Shown: piece by piece, positions 33,010-42,941 of the stretch
Numbering within the stretch: position 1 is the stretch's first letter
How the letters are laid out: each line of letters begins with the position of its first letter
Assembly: GCA_000151295.1 (NCBI GenBank)
Contig: GG745347.1
Span: 433,147 to 497,146, forward strand
From: Allomyces macrogynus ATCC 38327
Lineage: Eukaryota; Blastocladiomycota; Blastocladiomycetes; Blastocladiales; Blastocladiaceae
Length of the DNA: 64,000 nt
Direction of reading: 5' to 3'
Notes under the pieces: model-generated
Database searches by the model: none
What the model was told of the DNA's origin: nothing
The model's input: the letters and a program-made list of their open reading frames with translations, nothing else
Position numbers and translations under genes: made by a program

Positions 33010-34871
33010 CTACAGTAGAGTAAACTCGTCGGGCACTGGGTCATACACAAGCACAAGCGGCTGCCCTCCACGGGCGAGCGAGGATGCCGAGGGCGCAGCA
33101 GGATTGCAGGAAATGAGCCGTGTACGCTTGGCCGGGGGACAAGGTGTTGTTGCACTCGGCACCGAGGTGTAAACCCGTTTCCGGGTGGAGCGCAGCTGCC
33201 AAGGCACGGGTGTCGCTGCGACTCGCGGCCGACGCTCTCCCGCGTGGACATGCTTGAGTCCAGGGTCGGCATTGCGCGCCGGCGACGGCACCCAGTCACC
33301 AATCATGGGCTCGAAAACCGTCGAGTGAGAGCGAGTCAAGCAACGAACAAAGCGTGGGTCCAGATCGATGATCATCACGTACCATTCCGGGACCACGCCG
33401 GCGTGGATGTTGTTGCCGTCGCTGGTGTCAACATTTTTGGCACGTCGCCAACCGCAGACTCAACCTCATCCTGCATTTCCACAATCCACCGAGCGCACGT
33501 CCATCGCGGCACCGTGAAGCTCTTCAAGCAGGTACTCGGCAATCGGCATCGCGTGCGCCGCGAGTCAATGCTGGTGCAGCCGTTCCGTGACGCGCCTGAG
33601 TTGTTCAAGCGTCGCAACATCAATCAAGAGGGCCAGCGATTGTGGTCTTGATGCTCGCAGATCGGATCGCAGCGTTGACGGCGCCAATGCCAGGTCCGAG
33701 TTTGTGGCCACGTCAATCGTGGCCGAAACTGTCACACCGACCCCGGGCACAACACGCATGGCCGCAAGAGCCAGAGAAACGTACTTGCGCGCCCACTCGA
33801 CAAGATCCAATGCCGAACCGCGGGCCAGGGCCAATGTGCGAACGAGCACGTGCCCGACGGCTTGCAGAGCCATGTCGAGCTCGTCGCGCTCAGCAAGACG
33901 CAACGCAAACTGCAGGAACGTGTCACGCAGCGCGTATTCGGCTGAGAGCTGGTCACAAAAGGCGTCGAGCACGGCAAACTTGAGATCAAAGTGATTGGCC
34001 AGCGAAAACGCGGTCTCGAGATGCGAGAGTGTCAGCAACAGTTGAAATCGTTGCGCAAAAAGCGCGCGCGCGAGCGTCATGAACAGGAAGGAGCAGGAAT
34101 ACTCGACGGTCGCCAGTAAGAGGCCGACGAGAATGGCGGGCGACTGGGCGTGGAGGATGCAGAGCTCCGTTGCCTCCTGTTGCAGGATAAATCTAGGTTG
34201 AGCGAGTCATGCGGAACGTGAGAAACATTGGAAGCGACAAGTCGATGGATGTGATGAAATAGAAGGAAGGGCCCGTTGTTCATACCGCCGTAGATGAGCA
34301 GGAATCAATCTGCAAACGTCTTCCGTCCGTTATTCGTGTTGAGGCGCTTCATCACCGTCCGAGCTATCACTTCCGGGAGCCCTTCGAACGGACTTTCGCC
34401 GGATGGCCAGCTCGCGTCCAAGAGCGAATGCCGCAGATGCTTGAGCGAGAGGGGCTGGTCGCTGCCAGCCTTGTCCGGCTTGCTGGGGTTCGAGCGGTCC
34501 GTTGACAGCCCCACAGCCGACGTGCGAGCCAAGACGTCACGGAACACGTCGTTAATCGCAATCGTGGGGCTCCGTCACGGATTATCAGCGATCTTGCTTG
34601 CCGAGGAAACGTCTAGTTGGCCCGGCTGACGACGACGGCGAGGCAAGCCGAGCGGCCGTTCCTGTGCGATACTCCTGCTGCTGCTGGTGTATGACTTTCG
34701 TGCACGTGGTTGCGAGCCCTGGGTGTCGGAATGCAATGCTGACGGCGTCGCACGGACAGTCCGGTCGTAGTACTCGAGCTTGCCCTTGCGCGGGCGTAAA
34801 ATCCGGTTGACGCGCGGCGTCTCGATGACAAGTCGGGGCGAGAACGAGGAAGGCAGTAAAGCCATGGTCAA
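33010..34871 (-). CDS. unrecognised multi-exon protein with helical core; exon model tentative
   Basis: Several segments with strong coding bias lie in different frames. A model that joins them is 34871-34579, 34482-34390, 34309-34286, 34192-33592, 33534-33513 and 33458-33010, totalling 1,482 nt or 493 residues with all phases consistent. Several donors are weak (GTGACG, GTTCGA, GTCACG), so this is provisional. The N-terminus reads LVIETPRVNRILRPRKGKLE. The centre is long and helical (FILQQEATELCILHAQSPAI, then LARALFAQRFQLLLTLSHLE and LRDTFLQFALRLAERDELD). The C-terminus has VVPEWYVMIIDLDPRFVRC. I cannot assign a family. If transcripts do not support these introns, the locus has several stops and would be a pseudogene. 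Confidence 0.45.
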
Positions 34872-35631
34872 GTGTTGCTTAGTGTCTTTCTGGCAGTTGA
34901 ATGCAAAGGGCTCGACGATGGTTGAAGGTGTTCACGGTCCCGTGCATCACGGCGTGATAGGTTGATGTTGTGGTGGCCAGAACAACAACAACTGTGTCTG
35001 GATCCAAAAATATCCTTGCGCCAGAATGTGACGCTCCACCAAATCCTTGCTTCCACAATGGTTTAGTTCGCATAGTAAATTAGCAAGTCCGCCGTCGTTT
35101 TCATCGCGACTGATCGACAAAGAAAATTCATCCCTTTGCGATCTGACCTTCGGCTTGTACGATTAAGCCAGTCGTGAGCGGACAAGGAAGGCCTGGAAAC
35201 ATCATGATCACGCTCCATAGTTCTTGCACCGCCGGTCGTTCCGCCCATGATTTCTACATCTGACGGATGCAGCTGGAATCAATGCAATATGTTTTATCTC
35301 TGCCGTTGCAACAATTATCGCTCGCTCAACCGACTTTCAATCCTGGCAATGGACGTCCTTGCAACAGCCGACAAAAAACAATGAGCGCACGATAAACGGA
35401 CATGGCAATGACATATGCAGGATGGCCGGTACGCAAATCGAACTTGGCAAGTGTTGGCAACCTGGAGGTGGGGGTGCGTGCGAAGTCAGGCAGCGTGCAT
35501 GACTTGGAAGACAAGTCCACGGCCCGCACATGCCAACAGAAGTGACCAAACGACAAACGTGCATTTGGTACAAACAGACAACAAGGGCACGCTCCACCGA
35601 GCGCAAGAATCCGCTCTTACAAACCATCAAA
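34872..35631. other. intergenic, 760 bases, no gene recognised
   Basis: AT-richer than the genes. ORFs on both strands are short with random codon bias. It includes the upstream region of the unrecognised minus gene and the 3' side of the hexosaminidase. Confidence 0.45.
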
Positions 35632-37851
35632 TCAACGGCAAAACTCAACGCGTCCCTCACACCACGCGGGCTGCACCGGCTCAGCACGGATCCCGCGACG
35701 CAGCAGCAGAGCATGGCGCGCGACATGCAGTCGCTGCGCGACCCGGTCGCGCTGCTCAATCGCCGACCCGACATTGGTGCCCGGATCCATACCTGGGTGC
35801 CCCCACAGCCGCTCAGCGACCGCGAGCAGCCGCGGGAACGCGCGCGTCTCGACGTTACTCGCATCTACCTGCTCGCTCCACAGGCACGCCTCGCCGCCAA
35901 GAACACCCGCTTCGGGCACGCGCACGGTCGCGTCCCATCCAGGCTCCGCATCGTGCCAGTTATCGAGCGTCGGCTCGTAGTCGTACATGGCAAACCAGGG
36001 GCGGTACGGGCACCACGAGTTGGTCGAAACGCCATTGAGCCCGCCGTTCGTCACCCACGCGCCGTGGCCGCAGTCGAGGTACCACGCCGACGCGGGCGAC
36101 TGGATGACCTGCTTGCCCGCGCGCGTCAGGTCGCGGACGAGGTCCGGCTTGGACGCGGTCCACACCTGCACCGCCTGGAAAATCGAGTCGCGCTCGCGGA
36201 TCTTGAGTTCGGCAAAGGGCTCTTCCCAGACAACGACTTTGCGGTCGTGCCAGTGCGACTGCAGTGACGGGCGCAACCGGTCGTGGAAGTGCCGCACCAG
36301 AGCCGCGATATCGCCCTGGGCCGCGTTGGGTGCCGCGAGCTGCGACCAGCACTTGGCGTTGATCTCGTCGTGGCCAATGTGCGCGTAGGCGTCCGGGAAC
36401 AGCTTGGCCGATCGGTCAATAATCGCGTCGAGCACCTCGTACGTCTTGTCGTTGGTCGGGTCGAGCTGACCCGTCGGCGGGCTCGCACCCCATTGCCAGA
36501 ACGGTGCGGCATTCGGACAAGTCTCAATCTCGGGGAACGCGCGCGACAGCGCGTACGTGTGGCCCGGCACGTCCCATTCCGGGATGACGCGAATACCGCG
36601 CAGCTTGGCGTACTCGACCACCTTGAGAATGTCCGTCTCCGAGTAGGTTTCAGCAGGCGACAGTGCGCCCTTGGCAGCCAGGTTCGGCATGTTGGCAAGC
36701 ACCACAGGGAACGCTTGGCTATCACACAAGTGCCAATGAAAAACGTTGAGCTTGGTCGCGGCCAATCCGTCGAGTACCTTCAAGAGCACGGGGACCGGGT
36801 AAAAATGGCGCGCCGTATCGAGCAAGAACCCGCGGTGCTGGAACCGCGGCCAGTCGACAATCGAGAGCGGAGCGGCCTGCAAAACGTAGCCGCCGCCGCA
36901 CATGTCGAGCGTAATCGCGCCGTTGCTGTCGCCAAAGGGGCGCGCCAAAACCGCCACGTCGAGCGCACTGGCATCAATCGGTTGCACAATCTGCGAGAGC
37001 GTCTCGAGACCGCGCAGCGCGCCATACACGGTCGACGCAGCAAGGGTCACGTCGACAGCGTGGTTATCAATGGCGCCAATGTCGATCGAGTACTTTTCGC
37101 TCGTGGCGACCGTCAGTCTGGTATCGGGCGACCGAACAACAATGCGAATCGTCGTGCCAGCATCATTTGACGTGGTTGGCGTAGTGGAATCGCTCTGAGC
37201 CACGGAAACAAACGAGTCGGGGTCCGAGCACGGGAACATGGCACGCTTGGCGCGGTCGATGGCAGGCAGGAGCACAGTAGTCGCATCGGAACCCGCCACA
37301 TCGAAAATGACCTTGACGGGCAGCGGCACTTTGGCGTTACGTGTCGTATCGGCGGGCGCGCTCAGAGTGCGCGGACGCGGCCAAATGGCCAAGTTATCAA
37401 CGCTACTGGTGCCCGTTGAACGCGTCGTGGGCGGAGGAGCCTGGTTTCCATTGTTGGTCGGAATGGCCGTATCGAGACTCGTTGATGCGTGGCCAAACAA
37501 GTTGCCGGCAGAGATGGCCCAAATGGCCACGGCTGTCACGGCTACAGCGTAGGCAGCGAGACCGTACATGACGGTCGCGGGAATGGCGAAATGGCGCTTG
37601 AGCCACGACGTGTCGTCGTGCTTGGGAGGTGACTGCACAGCGCCGCGGAGCGCCGTCTTCGACATGTCGCCGTCCTTGCGAGAGGACTGCATGGAGTTAT
37701 TATGAAGCAGCGTCTTGTTATCGTGCTGGTCCGCGGCGTGCAGAGCGATCCGGCGCTGGAGTGCAGCGAGCGTCGTCAGCGTCGCCAAGGGGCCCTTGCC
37801 TCGCGAGAAATACAGCATTAAGTACTTAAAAGCAAGCGTGTTGGCTGTCAA
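35632..37851 (-). CDS. GH20 beta-N-acetylhexosaminidase, type II membrane form
   Basis: A single open exon of 739 residues. A membrane helix lies at about 88-114 (FAIPATVMYGLAAYAVAVTA) with no cleavable signal, suggesting a type II anchor. The GH20 N-terminal alpha/beta domain (about 155-320) is followed by the catalytic barrel: HRGFLLDTARHFYPVPVLLK, LNVFHWHLCDSQAFPVVL, GIRVIPEWDVPGHTYALSRA and AYAHIGHDEINAKCW, with the catalytic Asp-Glu pair at about 494-495. Later come VVVWEEPF and VLGGEACLWSEQVDASNVET, also typical. The enzyme removes terminal GlcNAc or GalNAc, in fungi mostly from chitin oligomers or glycans. The first ATG may not be the true start; MQSSRKDGDMSKTA (about residue 54) is a plausible alternative close to the membrane helix. 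Confidence 0.93.
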   Translation of the reverse strand: MTANTLAFKYLMLYFSRGKGPLATLTTLAALQRRIALHAADQHDNKTLLHNNSMQSSRKDGDMSKTALRGAVQSPPKHDDTSWLKRHFAIPATVMYGLAAYAVAVTAVAIWAISAGNLFGHASTSLDTAIPTNNGNQAPPPTTRSTGTSSVDNLAIWPRPRTLSAPADTTRNAKVPLPVKVIFDVAGSDATTVLLPAIDRAKRAMFPCSDPDSFVSVAQSDSTTPTTSNDAGTTIRIVVRSPDTRLTVATSEKYSIDIGAIDNHAVDVTLAASTVYGALRGLETLSQIVQPIDASALDVAVLARPFGDSNGAITLDMCGGGYVLQAAPLSIVDWPRFQHRGFLLDTARHFYPVPVLLKVLDGLAATKLNVFHWHLCDSQAFPVVLANMPNLAAKGALSPAETYSETDILKVVEYAKLRGIRVIPEWDVPGHTYALSRAFPEIETCPNAAPFWQWGASPPTGQLDPTNDKTYEVLDAIIDRSAKLFPDAYAHIGHDEINAKCWSQLAAPNAAQGDIAALVRHFHDRLRPSLQSHWHDRKVVVWEEPFAELKIRERDSIFQAVQVWTASKPDLVRDLTRAGKQVIQSPASAWYLDCGHGAWVTNGGLNGVSTNSWCPYRPWFAMYDYEPTLDNWHDAEPGWDATVRVPEAGVLGGEACLWSEQVDASNVETRAFPRLLAVAERLWGHPGMDPGTNVGSAIEQRDRVAQRLHVARHALLLRRGIRAEPVQPAWCEGRVEFCR

Positions 37852-38601
37852 CAGGCATCGATCGCTCTCTGTGGAAGCAGGTCGTGTTCAATTCCATCGC
37901 AGACAACGCCAGAAATGCTTGAATATCTTGCCGATCATCAGCTGTGAGAGCCTGGCCGCCAAGGCCAATTCTTTCGTCAAGACGGAAATTTAGAAAGTGC
38001 AAACATCAACGATTCAACCGCTGGATACACCTCGTCGATCCTGCCGGCGTTTGTGCTGCCGACTGGGATCTGCCAGTCTGTGCCATGTCTGTCAAATAAC
38101 GGCATGACCGCGTATATCATGGCCAAATCACGACTTGCCGTTGTCGTAGGACTTCCGTCAGTGGATGCCGCCGGCGTTTTGCTCCCGCTGCTGCCACGAT
38201 GCCTATAGACGTCCACCACCACGACGCGCCCGCGCCGCGCCGTCACTGACTGCAATACGCCGCATTCCGCCCAAGCACGCCCAAGCTTGGCCGCGTCGGT
38301 CCAGCGAGCCCGTTTTCCGCTCGGACCACGTCGCCAGGCATCAGACGTGGGGGTCAGGCCAGCACCCCTGGCAAATCGACAATACTACCTCTGCCGTCTC
38401 TCTCACCCCTCCGCCAAGTCGGCAGGCACCGTGCTCCTCTACCCGAACGCTGCCCGTATCAACGTCCACCTCGCAACTTGCCTCATTTCCCGATCGAACG
38501 CGCCGGCCATTGTGCAGTGATCTCCCACCCTCGGCGCCCGCCGTGAATACTTTACGCCGCTCTTCGTCCTTCCTTTCGCCGTATTTGCGCTCGCAGCCGC
38601 C
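37852..38601. promoter_or_regulatory. divergent spacer, hexosaminidase / unknown gene
   Basis: 750 bases between opposite starts. The right half is C-rich and pyrimidine-rich. No specific motif or ORF with coding bias is seen. Confidence 0.4.
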
Positions 38602-40256
38602 ATGAACGCGGCCGACCTCGGCTTCCAGCTGCACGGCACGGCACTGCGGCTGACGACCCGCGCGCCCGACGCCCCGGGGCCAGGGCCGCTTGCGTCGTCG
38701 CCGTCGTCGCGTGCCGTGGGGGCACGGCAAGCGTACTATGTACCGGCCGGCTCTTACCCGAAGGACGTGGCCGCCGCTGCGTCGTTTCCGTGCAAGGGAT
38801 TCGGTCCACCACCGGGTCCGCCGCGACCGGCACCAGCTCGTGCTCCTGCACTTCGTTCCCAACCCTCGATGCGGCCCTCGCACGCTGCCGCGGGTGCTCG
38901 ACCGAGAACGGCTCGACCACGAACTGCGGCGACGACGGCAGCGTCTCACCGATATTTACCTCGAGACGATTCGGCGGCAGTCCCCGCACGCCCGCATCCC
39001 AGCAATGGCAACCCACCAGGGGGGCCCAGTCCCGCCGCCGTGCCAACAGCATGGGGGTCGAGTCCGCGACTCGCCGAAGCGACTGTGCCGAGCGGTGAAG
39101 CAGGGCCTCTAGCTGCGCCAACGCCGCCTACGTCCCGCCTGTCCGAATCGATGACCAGGCTCGTCCTCGAGGACGCAAGTCCGTCGCCGTCTCCACTCCC
39201 ACCAGAATTGCTCGATTTCCGCGGCATGCCCGCACCGAGTCCACCCGCCATCGCGTCGAATCCAGCCGCGCTCTCGTCGCTCCCGACCCCACCCCTATCC
39301 CCGCAACCTACGGACTTTGTGCACGCCTCGTCGTCGTCGCTGCATCAAGAGCTTCGGCCCGAGCCAGAGTGCGCATTTTCATTTTTTTACTCTGCCGCAT
39401 TCGACTTGCTCCCTAACCTGACCGCCGGTGATACCTAGTGGGGACGCATCGCGCAGACGCCGTCCCATTTCGTCACGCACACCACCCGCACGGACCAAAA
39501 CGGCGTCGACATCGACCAGCAGTGCGCTGTCGACTCGCCCGCCGCCGTCTCGGTACTACGACCACAAGAGCGTCAAGCGGCAGACGAGCCGCAAGAACAC
39601 GGAGCAGTGGGCCATGGAAACGATCGTGATCCGCCGCTTGCGGTACCTGGTCGACCATCTCGACGAGCTCGGCGAGGAGCACCTGCCGCTGCTCAACACG
39701 CTCGAAGCCAGGTGCACCTCTGCTCCTTATTTTCTCCACCCCCCCCCCCCCCCCCCCTCACTTTCCAAAACTCACGACAACATTCTCCACCACATCCAGC
39801 GGCATTCGTCCGGACCAGCTGCAGCTCTACTTCCCGCACGTGCGCACCGTGCACGACCTGAAAGTGCACCTCGTCAACCTGCTCAGTGACCGCGACCCGG
39901 ACCACGTTCGCCCGCACCGCGCCGTCGCGCGCAACCTCGCGAGTACCGATCGGCCGCCGGGACCGCCGCCGCCGCCGCCCGTTGGGGTCACGGCGGGCCC
40001 GTCGCGTCGGAGCCATGGGCAAACAAAGCCGGCATCGACGCCTCTCGAAGTGCTCAAAATCGTCGAGCAGTTTTATCCGATTCCGCCGTCAGCAGCAGCG
40101 GCAACCGGCAAGTCAGTGCCGGGGTCGGACGCGAGGCTGGGACTCGCAACGGCAACGACGACGGGGGCGAGTGTGGGGGGACTCGGTGCGGCCGCGGCGA
40201 CTGCTGCGGGTGGACTTGGAGGAGCGGCGGCGACACGGCACCGGCTTGCGGGGTGA
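38602..40256 (+). CDS. unrecognised five-exon protein, helical C-terminal domain
   Basis: Codon bias switches frame twice, which two introns explain. Exons: 38602-38732, 38797-39056, 39113-39368, 39439-39711 and 39800-40256, total 1,377 nt and 458 residues with matching phases. Exon 2 encodes a charged segment (HHRVRRDRHQLVLLHFVPNP, then LRRRRQRLTDIYLETIRRQS). Exon 3 is Ser/Pro-rich. Exons 4 and 5 carry a compact helical region: WAMETIVIRRLRYLVDHLDE, EEHLPLLNTLEAR, IRPDQLQLYFPHVRTVHDLK and VHLVNLLSDRDPD. The tail has PPGPPPPPP and ends Gly/Ala-rich. I recognise no family. Intron 4 contains a C19 tract. Taking the first frame straight through to 39438 is less likely because third positions lose their G/C bias between 38,800 and 39,110. 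Confidence 0.62.
39739..39757 (+). repeat. C19 tract in an intron (sense strand)
   Basis: Nineteen consecutive C residues in intron 39712-39799 of the 38602 gene, about 40 bases before the acceptor. Confidence 0.9.
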
Positions 40257-40368
40257 CTGGCGCGGTTTGATGCGGAAATAGGACACGTTGTGCTGCTACT
40301 GCCTTTGCATGTTGCTGACCATTTCCACGGGCAATACAAACTCAGGATCATCGATTGATGCAACTGCG

Positions 40369-41206
40369 TCAATCATCATCGTCACTTGAACTCTCCTCCT
40401 CATCCACCGGTGCGAACCCCAACCTCTCCGCCAGCGACATGGGCCGCCTGGCGGCTGCAGGTGCGGACGCAGGTGCCGGCGCAGATGCGGGCGCCAGAGA
40501 GGATGCGGGCGGAAGCACTTCTTCCAGCCCAAACCCGACATCCTCAAACGGCTCCACGTCGGCCATCAGCACGTCGCCGTCGCCGGGTGATGAGGACCCG
40601 TTGACCGTCTTGTAGAAAGGGGTGGCCGAAGGACTGCGTGCGTTGCGGTCGGAAGCAGGGGCCGAGGGTAGGGCGGTGCGAGGCTCTGCAGCAGCGGGCG
40701 GGCTTGGAGACGGTGGCGGGCGGTATAGCCAGGGGAGTCGTTCGAGGACGTAGCGCTACACGAGAAGGATGGGAGTGAGCGACAGGCCGCGCTAAAAAGG
40801 GAAATGACGGGCGAGATCAAATCGACCTGATTCGGGGAATCAAAAACCAGGTAAACCTGTGTCATATCACTATCCTACAAGTGATGAACGCGTAAAAACG
40901 ATCAGCGGTGGACTTTTACCACGAGCATTTCTATTGTAAGCCATAAAGTCGCACGTACAGCTTGGTGCTGGTCAACGGCAAGCTGGAACTGCCCCAATTC
41001 TGATGGCCTTGCTTGGCCGTCTTCTGGATAATCATAATTCCGGTATGGTGCCGACGATTAGGCGCGTTCTCCTGGAAATTTTCCGGTATCAGATAGAAAT
41101 CATCGCCACCATTTCGGATGCGGTCCAGGTCGGCAGCGGACAATGAGAGGGAGGCGCCGAGTTCGACGGGGTATTCGAGTGCCAGCGCGGGTGGCTGGAC
41201 CTCCAT
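40369..41206 (-). CDS. probable small multi-exon gene, structure unresolved
   Basis: Two segments look coding. The first begins at ATG 41206 (MEVQPPALALEYPVELGASL, then SLSAADLDRIRNG) and keeps G/C third positions to about 41,100, where a GTGGCG donor follows. The last runs from about 40,755 (after a TAG acceptor, RYVLERLPWLYRPPPSPSPP) to a stop at 40369, ending MSLAERLGFAPVDEEESSSD with an acidic tail. The sequence between has stops and low coding bias, with possible small exons such as MTQVYLVFDSPNQ near 40,865. I could not fix the splicing, and the two ends may belong to separate genes. No family recognised. Confidence 0.35.
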
Positions 41207-41682
41207 CGTTGATTCTTATTCCAATGCAGCAAGTTGTGGGCGCTGTGGTGAGAGTGTCGGCTCGCAAACGAGTTTGGCGAAGTGTCTGGAAGCAGTAGAT
41301 TTAGTCGTGTCAGTCGTGAGCAAATGGAGGAGCTTTCGAGTCATTTGCGGGCTGACGAGAGATGCGAGACAATTTGAGAGTGGTTTGCGTGTCTGTTCAT
41401 TTCGCCTGCTTTGCTCTCTTCTCTTCTCTTCGCTTCGGCTTCCTCTGCCACGGTGCCGAAGCTCCGTTCTTTCCCCGTCCTCCCTCCCCTTCCTCTCTCA
41501 CGCTTCTGCTTGTCGACGGCTCTTCGCACCGCACCGCCATTCCTGCAACGGCTCGACCGTCCCGTGCCTCCTGCTCCTGGCAACCTCGCTGCCTTTTCGC
41601 ACAAACTTGGGCTCCACCTCACCACCCGATCCCCTCAAAGACGCACCCTCTGTGCACCCGGCCATCCTCCCCACCCACCGCC
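41207..41682. promoter_or_regulatory. divergent spacer upstream of 41683 gene
   Basis: 476 bases. From about 41,400 the plus strand is markedly pyrimidine-rich (repeated TCTTCTC and CCTCCC), as in many fungal promoters and leaders. Confidence 0.45.
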
Positions 41683-42536
41683 ATGCTCGGGACTCGTGCC
41701 CACCTGATCCTGGGCACCCTCATCGCGCTGCTCTTCGGGTTCCTCGCCGTTGCGCCGCCCATCACCACCGCGTCGGTTGTCCCGCCGCTGGGCATCTTCC
41801 GCGCTCCCGCCACGACCGTCAAAGCGACCTCGCAGCGCGCCGATACCCCCGGTGCGACCGACGGCGGCACGACCGTCCAGATCGAGTCGTTTGGCGACGT
41901 CCAGTCGATGATCACGCTTGACTCGTACACGTACCTGAGCGCGGCGCCGCCGGGCATGCCGCGCGTGCACTGGGACGCGGCGACGCTGTCGGTGACGGTC
42001 GAGCTTGAGGCCACGTTCACGCTGAGCAACCATCTCTCGGCCGACCTCGATATTGAGACGATCCGGTTCACGGTGCGTTTCGTGTGCACAAGCAGGCGCT
42101 CTGATCCCGAATTGTGCTTACCTTCTGCGCACTACGTACCCAGGGTAGGCTCGCGACCAAGCACGACGCGCCGACCTCGGTCCCGTTCGCAGCGGGCCAC
42201 GGCGGCCCACTCCCGCGCGTCGCGCGTGGCACATCGGCGCAGTTCACGGTCCCGCTGAACGCAACCATCCCCATGACGCGCGACTCGCCGGCGCTCGCGG
42301 TCCTCGCGTCGGCGTGTTCGGCGCCGGCGCGCACAGTCGCGACCGTCTGGGCGGGCCGCGTCGAATTAGTCGCGCACCAACCGATTCTCGGCGGATCCGT
42401 TCTCGTACCGGTGCGCCAGTCGCGCGAGTTTGACGGGATCTGGCAGGACGTACCGTGTCCGGCGTCGCTGGTGGTTGTGTCGGTGACGGTGCCGGGGGAG
42501 GCGGCGACGAACGGTGTAGCCGAAGTGGGGGCGTAG
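41683..42536 (+). CDS. membrane-anchored or secreted protein, possible LEA2-like beta domain
   Basis: Exons 41683-42072 and 42144-42536 join in phase 0 to 260 residues. An N-terminal hydrophobic segment (LILGTLIALLFGFLAVAPPI) is a signal peptide or anchor. The rest looks beta-rich: SVTVELEATFTLSNHLSADL, IETIRFTGRLA, SAQFTVPLNATIPM, TVWAGRVELVAHQPILGGSV. This pattern of a short cytosolic tail, a membrane helix and a beta sandwich containing conserved asparagines resembles LEA2-like proteins of vacuolar or plasma membranes. That comparison is tentative; no diagnostic motif is present. Two cysteine pairs may form disulfides. Confidence 0.62.
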
Positions 42537-42941
42537 CTGGCGGATGGGGAGACTGTGTGGGCTGAAGTTGCGGAGGAGGGTGAGGGGGCTCTGACAAACA
42601 CATTGATATTGATTGAGCATTGGTAACGGTTGTGATTCAGTTTTGGAGGCCACTGTGATCCAAGCTGTTTGCTGCCGCGTTGCTGGCACACGGGATGCAA
42701 GCGGGAACTGTCCAAATCGGCAAAAGATTCAAACGGAAACGCCGCCTTGGACTCAATCTCAAAGTGACTGTCTGGGCGGTGCGAATACACATTCGAGAAA
42801 GTAAATTCATTCGTTGTCACCACGGCACGACCTCGCAGGTTGTTTTTCATGAACAGCAATTTGTTATGCCCGGAAGAAGAATCAAAATAGATCCAACACG
42901 GCGAAGAACGCCAGCAGCTGCATCGCGCTGATTCGGCCGGC
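42537..42941. other. intergenic between convergent genes
   Basis: 405 bases with two 3' ends. Nothing else recognised. Confidence 0.45.

Noticed and set aside
38690..39112. Separate 140-residue gene in another frame
   Set aside because: It fits as exon 2 of the 38602 gene with consistent splice phases on both sides.
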